Source: Flavobacteriaceae bacterium
GTDB taxonomy: Bacteria; Bacteroidota; Bacteroidia; Flavobacteriales; Flavobacteriaceae
Length of the DNA stretch: 54,819 bases
Reading direction: 5' to 3'
Assembly (NCBI GenBank): GCA_002725015.1
Contig: PBQM01000062.1
Coordinates: forward strand, 1 to 54,819
Notes under the pieces: model-generated
The model's database searches: none
What the model saw: the letters and a program-made list of their open reading frames with translations, nothing else
What the model was told of the DNA's origin: nothing
Translations under genes and position numbers: made by a program
Part shown: positions 1 to 8,589 of the stretch, piece after piece
How positions within the stretch are numbered: the first letter of the stretch is position 1
Layout: each line of letters begins with the position of its first letter

Positions 1-163
1 AGAACTCCAGTTCCTCAGGCATGGGGATTGCATATACATTATAGTCTAAAATAACAGCTGCAGAATGGGTTTTATCAGTTGATGATCTATCAATAGAAAA
101 AGATAAAAATGTAAATGAAATTAATATTGAAAGGAAGATGATGGTGTATTTTAAGCTTGGCAT
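1..163 (-). CDS. Partial CDS (N-terminus only), secreted protein, possibly a lytic murein transglycosylase
   Basis: Reverse strand reads MPSLKYTIIFLSILISFTFLSFSIDRSSTDKTHSAAVILDYNVYAIPMPEELEF... and runs off the window start. Signal-peptide-like N-terminus. The VYAIPMPEELEF segment resembles the start of the mature part of flavobacterial MltD-like proteins (from memory, not searched). Confidence 0.55.
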   Translation of the reverse strand, partial: MPSLKYTIIFLSILISFTFLSFSIDRSSTDKTHSAAVILDYNVYAIPMPEELEF

Positions 164-288
164 TTAGAGAATATTTTAGGCTTTCTAAATTATGAAAAAT
201 AGTTCAATTTAAAATTTTTTAAAATCTAAAAATCATAAAACTGTAATTGAAAAAGTGTTAAAGTTCACAGAATCAGATGTTTTTTTCG

Positions 289-296
289 TAAATTTG
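289..296 (+). promoter_or_regulatory. Bacteroidota -7 element TAAATTTG upstream of GNAT gene
   Basis: Exact TAnnTTTG match followed by ATG at 333. Confidence 0.55.
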
Positions 297-332
297 CAAC
301 AATCTTTTTCTATCAATCAAATCTTTAAACCA

Positions 333-629
333 ATGTTATCAACTTCAAATCTTGTAGACAACCCCTTTCTGCGTCAGTACGAAATCAAAATTGGCAGCGA
401 TATGGCGACTATTGAATACTCTCAACAAGACCGAAAAATTTTCTTAACAAAACTAATCATTCCCGAGGTCCTTGATTCCAATGGTTTTTCTGAAGATTTT
501 ATCAAAGTAGTTCTAGATAACATCAGTGAAAAAAATATAAGTGTGGTTCCAACAAGCCCACCCATTGCTAAATTCATCAAACGCCACCGACGCTATAAAA
601 AAATGCTTCCGGTAGGCATTAGAATTTAA
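333..629 (+). CDS. GNAT-like N-acetyltransferase (YjdJ/NATD1-type small GNAT)
   Basis: NPFLRQYEIKIGSDMATIEYSQQ...PTSPPIAKFIKRHRRYKKMLP matches the small Gcn5-like family. The track's GTG start at 255 lies upstream of a TAAATTTG -7 element (289-296), so ATG 333 is preferred. Confidence 0.75.
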   Translation: MLSTSNLVDNPFLRQYEIKIGSDMATIEYSQQDRKIFLTKLIIPEVLDSNGFSEDFIKVVLDNISEKNISVVPTSPPIAKFIKRHRRYKKMLPVGIRI

Positions 630-1960
630 ACAAGTACCCTTGTTTTTGTAGATTCAAATCGCAACAATCCATCATCCCCTATTTCAGTAAGTTTCACTTC
701 GTGTGTTGTGTTGACCAAGTCAGGATTCCATGGGGCCTTTACTTTTACATAATTCTCGGTAAACCCATGGATATATCCCAATTTATTTTCACTTTCAAAT
801 AATACAGTTCGCGTGGCTCCGAGTTGACTTTCGTAAAAAGCTCTTCGCTTTTTAACGGAAAGCCCGCGCAATAATTTACTGCGCTTCATTCTTGTTGCCT
901 TTGGCACTGAATTGTCCATGACGGCCGCCTTGGTATTGGGGCGCTCAGAGTAGGTAAAGACGTGTAAATAGGAAACATCCAGAGTGTTTAAAAAATTGAA
1001 AGTTTCCAAAAATAATTCATCTGTTTCACCTGGAAAACCAACAATCACATCAACCCCAATACAGGCATCCGGCATGGTTTTTTTGATGTGTTGAACACGA
1101 TCCACGTATAATTCTCTCATATAGCGCCTTCGCATTTTCTTTAAAAGTAAATTACTACCGCTTTGGAGAGGAATGTGGAAGTGCGGAACAAAACTGTTGC
1201 TGTTGGAAACAAAATCTATAGTTTCATTTTTTAATAAATTAGGTTCTATAGATGATATTCTCAGTCGCTTAATGTCCTGAATCTTATCTAATGCTTGAAT
1301 CAATTCTAAAAATGTATGTTGGTGTTTTTTATGACCAAATTCGCCTTTTCCGTAATCTCCGATATTAACACCGGTGAGTACAATTTCACGAATGCCCTTT
1401 TTAGAGATTTCATGGGCATTTTTTAAAACATTTTCTAAGGTATCACTCCGTGAAATACCCCGAGCCAGTGGAATGGTGCAATAAGTACACTTATAGTCGC
1501 AACCGTCCTGTACTTTTAAAAAGGCACGGGTCCTATCCCCTATGGAATAACTGCCAACATAAAAATCAGCTTCCTGAATTTCACAAGAATGTATGGCTGC
1601 AGTTGTTTGCTTTGACAGGTCATTTAAATAATCTGTAATTTTAAACTTTTCCGTAGCACCCAAAACCAAATCTACTCCGTAAACATCAGCCAATTCTTTG
1701 GGCTGTAACTGTGCATAACATCCAATCGCAATGATAAAAGCGTCTGAATTGGTTTTCAAAGCTTGCTTGACTATGGTTTTAAAGCGTTTGTCAGCATTTT
1801 CAGTCACTGAACAAGTATTGATCACATAAATGTCTGCAAAGTCTGAAAAATCAACACGTCGAAAACCTTCCTTATCAAAGCCTCTGGCGATGGTAGAAGT
1901 TTCAGAAAAATTTAATTTGCAGCCCAAAGTGTAAAAAGCTACTTTTTTAGTTGCTGTCAT
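626..1960 (-). CDS. mtaB: tRNA t6A37 methylthiotransferase MtaB (radical SAM)
   Basis: N-terminal YTLGCKLNFSET, radical-SAM motif CDYKCTYCTIPLARG, TRAM-like C-terminus. Confidence 0.93.
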   Translation of the reverse strand: MTATKKVAFYTLGCKLNFSETSTIARGFDKEGFRRVDFSDFADIYVINTCSVTENADKRFKTIVKQALKTNSDAFIIAIGCYAQLQPKELADVYGVDLVLGATEKFKITDYLNDLSKQTTAAIHSCEIQEADFYVGSYSIGDRTRAFLKVQDGCDYKCTYCTIPLARGISRSDTLENVLKNAHEISKKGIREIVLTGVNIGDYGKGEFGHKKHQHTFLELIQALDKIQDIKRLRISSIEPNLLKNETIDFVSNSNSFVPHFHIPLQSGSNLLLKKMRRRYMRELYVDRVQHIKKTMPDACIGVDVIVGFPGETDELFLETFNFLNTLDVSYLHVFTYSERPNTKAAVMDNSVPKATRMKRSKLLRGLSVKKRRAFYESQLGATRTVLFESENKLGYIHGFTENYVKVKAPWNPDLVNTTHEVKLTEIGDDGLLRFESTKTRVLV

Positions 1961-1982
1961 TCTTGTACATTTACAGGTGAAA

Positions 1983-1990
1983 CAAAGTTA
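1983..1990 (-). promoter_or_regulatory. -7 element TAACTTTG for mtaB
   Basis: CAAAGTTA on + strand, 22 nt upstream of the mtaB ATG. Confidence 0.5.
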
Positions 1991-2005
1991 CAACGAACGA
2001 TCTTA

Positions 2006-3625
2006 ATGACAAAACAAGCTTCTTATATCGCAGTCCTAAATATCAGAGTCTTTTTTTTAAGCTGTATTTTGATGGGCTGCAACAGAGAAAATAACAAAAG
2101 GCTAGATCAGCAAGTTTTTCGTTACAATGAACACAAGAACATCAGCAGTCTCGACCCGGCATTTAGCAAAGACAATGCCAATATTTGGGCGGTTCATCAA
2201 TTGTTCAATGGATTGGTTGAATTGGATAAAAATATGCAAATTCAACCCAGCATAGCCCATGATTGGAAGATTTCTGAAAATGGCAAGCTTTACACATTTT
2301 ATTTGAGAAATGATGTCTTTTTTCATTCGCATGAAAAATTTGGCCCTGCCAAAACAAGGTTGGTAACTGCCGCAGATTTTGAATACAGTTTAAACAGATT
2401 GCAAGATCCAAAACTCGCCTCCCCTGGGAGTTGGGTATTGAACTCCGTTGATGAATTTTCAGCCAAGGGACCGCATACATTTCAAATCAAATTAAAACAT
2501 CCTTTTCCGGCTTTTCTTGGATTGCTAAGTATGAAATATTGCAGTGTGGTGCCAAGGGAAATCGTTAAATTTTATGGCGTAGATTTTAGAAGCCACCCAA
2601 TAGGAACAGGCCCTTTTTTATTTAAGCGTTGGTCTGAGAATAACAAATTGGTATTTCGTAAAAATAACCGCTACTTTGAAAGTGATTCTAAAGGGAATAA
2701 ACTCCCATACTTAGAAGCAATTGCCATCACATTCCTGAGAGATAAACAATCCGAATATTCCCAATTTTTACAAGGTAATATTGATTTTATTTCAGGCCTA
2801 GATGGGTCTTACAAAGATGACATCTTGACCCCCCAAGGGCAACTTAAAGACAAGCATATGGGCAGTATAAAAATGCTCAAAAGCCCATACCTAAATACTG
2901 AATACCTAGGGTTTTTTATGAATCCTAATATGAATAAAGACAGCAGCCGTCTTTTAAGACAGGCATTTAATTATGGTTTTGACCGCAAAAAAATGATTGC
3001 TTTTCTGAGAAATAACATTGGAAACCCTGGTTATGGTGGCATCATTCCAAAGGGATTGGCTGGTTATGATGGTTCAATAGGATTTGAATACAACCCAAAA
3101 AAAGCAAAAGCACTCGTGTCAAAATATAAAAAACAGTCCAATAATGAAATGCCCAATCTAAAGATTTCAACAACTGAAAATTATTTAAGTTTTTGTGAAT
3201 TCATCCAAAGAGCATTGCAAGACATTGGCTTATTTATAGAAATTGATGTGATGCCAGCCTCTGCGCTGAAATCTGCAAAAGCGAATGGAAAAACAACTGT
3301 TTTTAGAGCCAGTTGGGTAGCGGATTATCCTGATGCACAAAACTATTTATCACTCTTTTACAGTGAAAACTTTGCACCAAAAGGCCCTAACTACACCCAT
3401 TTTAAAAACGAAAAATTTGATCGTTTATACAAATCAGCGATGAAAGAAACCAATGATTCTATAAGGACTGTTCTTTATAAAAAAATGGATAAAATTATTA
3501 TGAGTGAGGCGCCTGTTGTCGTTTTATTTTATGATGAAGCACTGCGTTTCGTTCACAAAAGCATTGAGGGTCTCGAAATCAATCCCACAAATCTTTTAGA
3601 AATTAAAAGAGTGAGAAAGTATTAG
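2006..3625 (+). CDS. ABC transporter substrate-binding lipoprotein (peptide/nickel type, SBP family 5)
   Basis: Lipobox-like ILMGC; FRYNEHKNISSLDPAFSKDNANIWAVHQLFNGLVELD is typical of SBP_bac_5. Confidence 0.88.
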   Translation: MTKQASYIAVLNIRVFFLSCILMGCNRENNKRLDQQVFRYNEHKNISSLDPAFSKDNANIWAVHQLFNGLVELDKNMQIQPSIAHDWKISENGKLYTFYLRNDVFFHSHEKFGPAKTRLVTAADFEYSLNRLQDPKLASPGSWVLNSVDEFSAKGPHTFQIKLKHPFPAFLGLLSMKYCSVVPREIVKFYGVDFRSHPIGTGPFLFKRWSENNKLVFRKNNRYFESDSKGNKLPYLEAIAITFLRDKQSEYSQFLQGNIDFISGLDGSYKDDILTPQGQLKDKHMGSIKMLKSPYLNTEYLGFFMNPNMNKDSSRLLRQAFNYGFDRKKMIAFLRNNIGNPGYGGIIPKGLAGYDGSIGFEYNPKKAKALVSKYKKQSNNEMPNLKISTTENYLSFCEFIQRALQDIGLFIEIDVMPASALKSAKANGKTTVFRASWVADYPDAQNYLSLFYSENFAPKGPNYTHFKNEKFDRLYKSAMKETNDSIRTVLYKKMDKIIMSEAPVVVLFYDEALRFVHKSIEGLEINPTNLLEIKRVRKY

Positions 3626-4797
3626 GCGGTTCTTAGCCCTTTTGTGTCTTCAAAAATAGATTCTAAGATACGAGCCTCTTGTTCTGTAAAATCCAAGCCG
3701 CGCCGCCTAAAAACTGCCTTTGCTACTTCAAATGCCTTTTTGGTCAAATAAGTACTAAATCCTTGACTGCCCCCCCAACTAAAACTCGGTATATAGTTTC
3801 TGGGAAACCCACTGCCAAAAACATTGACGCATACGCCTACAACAGTCCCCGTATTAAACATGGTACTGATACCACATTTACTGTGGTCCCCCATCATTAA
3901 TCCACAAAATTGAAGGCCAGTCTTGGCAAAAGATTCTGATTCAAAATCCCAAAGGCGGACCTCAGCATAGTTGTTCTTTAAGTTTGAAGTATTGGTACCA
4001 GCCCCTAAATTACACCACTCTCCTATGACAGAATTTCCTAAAAATCCGTCGTGGGCTTTGTTAGAATAGCCAAAAATTACAGAATTATTTACCTCACCAC
4101 CTACTTTTGAATGCGGACCAATGGTGGTGGAACCATAAATTTTTGAGCCCATTTTTAGTGTCGAATTTTCACACAATGCAAAAGGACCTCTAATCAAGCT
4201 TCCCTCCATAATTTCAGTGTTTTCACCGATGTAAATTGGACCATCGGTCGCGTTTAAAACACAGTGATCAAGCTTTGCGCCTGCTTCAATGAAAATACGT
4301 TCGGAATGAATTGTACTGACAGATTTAGGAATGGGTTCGGAAGTTTTACCTTTTGTAATAAATTGAAAATCTGCTTCAATTGTAGCGCCATTTAATTCAA
4401 ATATATCCCAAGTATTTTTTATACTAATTGTAGACGCTGGACATCTGTGAATTTTAAACTGACTGAAATCAATTGTTTCTTGGGTTTCAGAAACTCTAAA
4501 AGCGACCGTCTGCTCACCCTCAAAAACAGCTTCATTTTCGCCTAAATTTTGAATTAATTCTACAAGTTTAAGATTGGGAAGATAGGCCGCATTGATCATG
4601 ATATTGTCTGAAAACTCAACCATTGGAAATTTCTCAGATAAATAATCTTCTGTGATGGTTGTGGTTGTTAAACCTAGATAAGCCTCCCATTTTTCGCGAA
4701 TGGTAAAAATTCCCATGCGGAGGTCTGCCACTGGCCTGGTATAGGTAAAAGGCAGTAAGGCATTTCTGTTAGGGCCATCAAATAGAATGTAATTCAT
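3622..4797 (-). CDS. GlmU-family protein (putative sugar nucleotidyltransferase with left-handed beta-helix)
   Basis: Hexapeptide-type repeats in the C-terminal half (GENTEIMEGSLIRGPFALCENSTLKMGSKIYGSTTIGPHSKVGGEV). Confidence 0.8.
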   Translation of the reverse strand: MNYILFDGPNRNALLPFTYTRPVADLRMGIFTIREKWEAYLGLTTTTITEDYLSEKFPMVEFSDNIMINAAYLPNLKLVELIQNLGENEAVFEGEQTVAFRVSETQETIDFSQFKIHRCPASTISIKNTWDIFELNGATIEADFQFITKGKTSEPIPKSVSTIHSERIFIEAGAKLDHCVLNATDGPIYIGENTEIMEGSLIRGPFALCENSTLKMGSKIYGSTTIGPHSKVGGEVNNSVIFGYSNKAHDGFLGNSVIGEWCNLGAGTNTSNLKNNYAEVRLWDFESESFAKTGLQFCGLMMGDHSKCGISTMFNTGTVVGVCVNVFGSGFPRNYIPSFSWGGSQGFSTYLTKKAFEVAKAVFRRRGLDFTEQEARILESIFEDTKGLRTA

Positions 4798-4825
4798 CTG
4801 GCTAATTTTTTTGTAAAAATAACAA

Positions 4826-4854
4826 AAAAGCCTTTCATAGTATGAAAGGCTTTT
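4826..4854 (-). terminator. Rho-independent terminator of rpmE2
   Basis: Near-perfect inverted repeat AAAAGCCTTTCATA-G-TATGAAAGGCTTTT, with a T-rich tract on the minus strand downstream of rpmE2. Confidence 0.85.
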
Positions 4855-4875
4855 GTAATGCTTGCTAACGCGTCG

Positions 4876-5127
4876 TTATTTTTTAAACTTGGCATATTTT
4901 GTTTTAAACTTATCAATTCGACCTGCAGTGTCAACCAATTTGGATTTACCAGTGTAATAGGGATGTGAGGTTCTTGAAATTTCAAGTTTAATAAGAGGAT
5001 ACTCGACACCATCAACTTCAAGGGTTTCGTTGGTATCTGCAGTTGACTTTGTTAAAAAAACATCATCGTTGGACATGTCTTTAAAAGCTACAAGTCTATA
5101 ATTTTCAGGGTGGACTCCTTTTTTCAT
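4876..5127 (-). CDS. rpmE2: 50S ribosomal protein L31 type B (cysteine-free)
   Basis: [29 protein letters not shown]...[28 protein letters not shown]; no CxxC zinc motif. Confidence 0.95.
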   Translation of the reverse strand: MKKGVHPENYRLVAFKDMSNDDVFLTKSTADTNETLEVDGVEYPLIKLEISRTSHPYYTGKSKLVDTAGRIDKFKTKYAKFKK

Positions 5128-5279
5128 CGTTTAATAGTTTCGATTTTTCGAGTGGTAAATTTAAGTATTTTTTAGAAAATCGCAACTGTTTATAATTTTT
5201 TTTATTTTTATAACTCTTGTAACATTTTTAAATAATTTGTAACTAATTAGATAAATAATAATCTCTAAAAAAAATAATT

Positions 5280-5810
5280 ATGGAAACAACTTCAAAATCT
5301 AACGCTATAAATCTTGGCTTGTACCTTGGAGCAGCACTGTCGGCTATCGTCGTTTTAATCTACGCTGTAAATTTGGATTTATTCATCGAGTGGTGGTTGG
5401 GAATATTGCTGTTTTTATTGGTGATAGTGTTTGGCATTGTTTCATCAGTAAAGGCCAGAAAAATACAAAATGGATTTATCAATTTCAAAGCTGCTTTTTC
5501 AAATTATTTTATCACTGTTGCAGTTGGTACAGGGATCGCCACTATTGTGAGTATACTGATTTTCTCATTTATTGATACAGATGCTGCTGTTTACCTCAAC
5601 GAACAAGTGCTTTTGGTTACAAAACAGTCTATGGAGCGCTTTGGTGCATCTCAAGAAATTATTACTCAAGCCCTAGCTGAAGCAAGTACAAAAGATAATT
5701 TTTCAGTTGTAAATCAATTGGTTTCCTATGCCTTTAGGTTGGCCTTTTATGCACTTACAGGACTTGTTGTGGCATTGATCCTTAAAAAATCCGATACAAA
5801 CCAAGCATAA
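5280..5810 (+). CDS. DUF4199 domain membrane protein
   Basis: METTSKSNAINLGLYLGAALSAIVVLIYAVNLDLF with multiple TM segments; typical DUF4199 layout. Confidence 0.75.
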   Translation: METTSKSNAINLGLYLGAALSAIVVLIYAVNLDLFIEWWLGILLFLLVIVFGIVSSVKARKIQNGFINFKAAFSNYFITVAVGTGIATIVSILIFSFIDTDAAVYLNEQVLLVTKQSMERFGASQEIITQALAEASTKDNFSVVNQLVSYAFRLAFYALTGLVVALILKKSDTNQA

Positions 5811-5816
5811 ATTCGC

Positions 5817-5824
5817 TATTTTTG
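5817..5824 (+). promoter_or_regulatory. -7 element TATTTTTG upstream of GT2 gene
   Basis: Exact TAnnTTTG, 20 nt before ATG 5845. Confidence 0.45.
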
Positions 5825-5844
5825 GGGCTATCTAAGATAATTAA

Positions 5845-6795
5845 ATGGACATTTCAGTTGTCATACCCCTTTTAGACGAACAAGAGTCTCTCGAAGAACT
5901 ATTCGATTGGATTGCCAAAACAATGCAGTCTAGTGGGCTAACTTATGAACTCATTTTTATTGATGATGGCAGTAAAGACCAGTCTTGGGAGATTATCAAA
6001 GCTTTAAGCGATAGTAACCCAGCGGTTGTTGGCATTCGATTTTTAAAAAACTTTGGTAAATCACAAGCCCTTCATGCTGGTTTTGAAAAGGCAAGTGGGG
6101 ATGTGATCATTACCATGGATGCCGATTTACAAGACAGCCCAGATGAAATCCCCGCCCTATTTAAGCTTATTAACAACGAAAAATACGATGTTGTTTCAGG
6201 CTGGAAAAAGAAACGCTATGATCATTTTTTTGCGAAAAATCTTCCCTCAAAATTATTTAATTGGGCAGCAAGAAGAGTCTCAGGACTTGCATTACACGAT
6301 TTTAACTGTGGCCTAAAGGCCTACAGAAATGAAGTGGTTAAAACCATTGAAGTTTATGGCGAAATGCACCGCTATATCCCAGTTTTAGCAGTCAATGCAG
6401 GCTTTAAAAAAATTACCGAGAAAGTTGTGGCACACCGAAAGCGAAAATATGGTAAAACAAAATTTGGTATGGAAAGGTTTATCAATGGGTTTTTAGATTT
6501 GATTACAATTTGGTTTACCTCAAGATTTGGAAAACGCCCTATGCATTTTTTCGGATTACTTGGTGTTCTAATGCTCATCATAGGCTTTGGTTTTGCAGTT
6601 TATTTGGGGGTTGAAAAAATGTATTTTAATCCTTCTGGCCGCTTGATTGCACAGCGACCTGAGTTTTTTATCGCACTGACAACCATGATTATTGGAACGC
6701 AATTTTTTGTGGCTGGGTTTTTAGGTGAAATTATTTTACAATCCCGGAGTCACAAAGAACGCTACCAGATCTCAGAAGAAACCTGTGGTAAATAA
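5845..6795 (+). CDS. Glycosyltransferase family 2 (DPM1/bactoprenol-glucosyltransferase-like)
   Basis: MDISVVIPLLDEQESLEEL, MDADLQDSPDEIP, C-terminal two-TM region. Confidence 0.9.
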   Translation: MDISVVIPLLDEQESLEELFDWIAKTMQSSGLTYELIFIDDGSKDQSWEIIKALSDSNPAVVGIRFLKNFGKSQALHAGFEKASGDVIITMDADLQDSPDEIPALFKLINNEKYDVVSGWKKKRYDHFFAKNLPSKLFNWAARRVSGLALHDFNCGLKAYRNEVVKTIEVYGEMHRYIPVLAVNAGFKKITEKVVAHRKRKYGKTKFGMERFINGFLDLITIWFTSRFGKRPMHFFGLLGVLMLIIGFGFAVYLGVEKMYFNPSGRLIAQRPEFFIALTTMIIGTQFFVAGFLGEIILQSRSHKERYQISEETCGK

Positions 6796-6830
6796 TGTGA
6801 ATAAATCAAGGCCTTAATCTTGGAAATAAT

Positions 6831-6838
6831 TAAATTTG
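6831..6838 (+). promoter_or_regulatory. -7 element TAAATTTG upstream of phospho-sugar mutase
   Basis: Exact TAnnTTTG match, 16 nt before ATG 6855. Confidence 0.5.
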
Positions 6839-6854
6839 TAATCAAAATTAATCA

Positions 6855-8588
6855 ATGAAACCCCTCCTAGATAAAGAATTACTATCCAGAATATCAACAT
6901 GGCAAGTTGATTTTTTTGACTCAGAAACCAAAAATGAAATTAAAAGACTTCAAAACCACCCCGAAGAACTTGAAGATCGCTTTTATAAAGATCTAGAATT
7001 TGGCACAGGGGGTATGCGTGGAGTTATGGGGGTTGGGACCAACCGCATCAATAAGTATACTTTGGGAAAAAACACCCAAGGCCTTTCCAATTACCTGAAG
7101 GAACTCTACCCTAACGAAAATCTAAAAGTAGCCATAGCCTATGACTGCAGGCACAACAGCAAGTCATTTGCTAAAGTCGTGGCGGATGTATTTTCAGCCA
7201 ATGAAATTGAAGTGTTTTTATTTGAAGAGCTTCGGCCTACTCCAGAACTGTCATTTGCAGTCAAAGAACTGGAATGTCATTGTGGTATTGTATTAACTGC
7301 TTCTCATAACCCCCCAGAATACAATGGCTATAAAGTATATTGGAAAGATGGTGGGCAATTGGTTCCACCCCATGACAAAGCGATCGTAAATAAAATCAAT
7401 GACACAGATTATACCGCAATAAATTTTAATGCCAATCTGAGCCTAATTCACAGCATCGGAAAAGATATTGACGATGTTTTTGTCAGTGCTGCTGTCAAAA
7501 ATGGAGTCCTTAAACTCAATTCAAACGAAAACAGAGATAATTTATCCATCGTTTTTACCCCCTTGCACGGGACTTCTATTACTGCAGTTCCAGCAACACT
7601 CAAAGAAGCAGGCTACAAAAACGTTCATATCGTTGAAGAACAAGCCATCCCAAATGGCGATTTTCCGACCGTAAAATCACCCAATCCCGAAGAGCCGGAT
7701 GCCCTAAAAATGGCTTTGGACTTGGCCGAGAAATTAAAGGCTGATATTGTTATTGGAACCGATCCGGATTGTGACAGGCTTGGGATTGCAGTTAGAAATA
7801 ACAATGGTAAACTCAAACTGCTAAATGGAAATCAAACCATGGTAATCATGGCAAAATTTTTATTGGATCAGTGGAAAAACCAAGGCAGAATCAATGGCCA
7901 TCAATTTTTAGGATCAACCATTGTTTCAACTCCAATGCTTCCAAAACTCACAGCCCATTACGGGGTAGATTGTAAAATTGGACTTACAGGATTTAAATGG
8001 ATTGCCAAAATGATTGAAGAATTTCCAGAGATGGACTTTATTGGTGGAGGAGAGGAAAGTTTTGGATTTATGGTTGGAGATTTTGTTCGCGATAAAGACG
8101 CTGTTACCTCTACCCTGCTCGCCTGTGAAATTGCAGCTTTGTCAAAAGCTTCTGGCAGTTCATTTTTTAAGGAGTTAATTGATTTGTATTGCACCCATGG
8201 CTTTTATAAAGAAAAACTTGTTTCAATTACAAAAAAAGGCAAAAGTGGTGCTGTGGAAATTCAAAAAATAATGCAAGATGCACGCACCACACCCCCAACA
8301 AAAATCAATGGCTCAACTGTTATATGTATTGACGATTACCAAGCTTCAATATCTCACAACACAATAAAGGATAAATCCTTGGAAATCAAAACCCCCAAAG
8401 CCAATGTGCTTATATTTACTACCGAAGATGGTAGTAAAATTGCCCTGCGCCCCAGTGGAACAGAACCTAAAATAAAATACTATATCAGTGTGAACACAGA
8501 GATAAAAAAAGCTTCTGACTATCTCAATATAAATCAACAATTAGATGTTAAAATTGAGGGGATTCTCAAAGCATTGGAACTAAAATAG
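6855..8588 (+). CDS. Phospho-sugar mutase (phosphoglucomutase/phosphomannomutase)
   Basis: TASHNPPEYNGYKVYW, GTDPDCDRLGIAV, RPSGTEPKIKYY motifs. Confidence 0.95.
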   Translation: MKPLLDKELLSRISTWQVDFFDSETKNEIKRLQNHPEELEDRFYKDLEFGTGGMRGVMGVGTNRINKYTLGKNTQGLSNYLKELYPNENLKVAIAYDCRHNSKSFAKVVADVFSANEIEVFLFEELRPTPELSFAVKELECHCGIVLTASHNPPEYNGYKVYWKDGGQLVPPHDKAIVNKINDTDYTAINFNANLSLIHSIGKDIDDVFVSAAVKNGVLKLNSNENRDNLSIVFTPLHGTSITAVPATLKEAGYKNVHIVEEQAIPNGDFPTVKSPNPEEPDALKMALDLAEKLKADIVIGTDPDCDRLGIAVRNNNGKLKLLNGNQTMVIMAKFLLDQWKNQGRINGHQFLGSTIVSTPMLPKLTAHYGVDCKIGLTGFKWIAKMIEEFPEMDFIGGGEESFGFMVGDFVRDKDAVTSTLLACEIAALSKASGSSFFKELIDLYCTHGFYKEKLVSITKKGKSGAVEIQKIMQDARTTPPTKINGSTVICIDDYQASISHNTIKDKSLEIKTPKANVLIFTTEDGSKIALRPSGTEPKIKYYISVNTEIKKASDYLNINQQLDVKIEGILKALELK

Positions 8589-8589
8589 C

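Noticed and set aside
2102-2480. 76- and 91-aa minus-strand ORFs within the SBP gene
   Set aside because: Antisense shadows of a clear coding region.
4794-5021. 75-aa minus-strand ORF overlapping rpmE2
   Set aside because: Out of frame with the clear L31 gene and spans its terminator.
5218-5243. Two TGTAAC motifs upstream of DUF4199 as possible ECF promoters
   Set aside because: No CGTC-like -10 at the required spacing for either copy.
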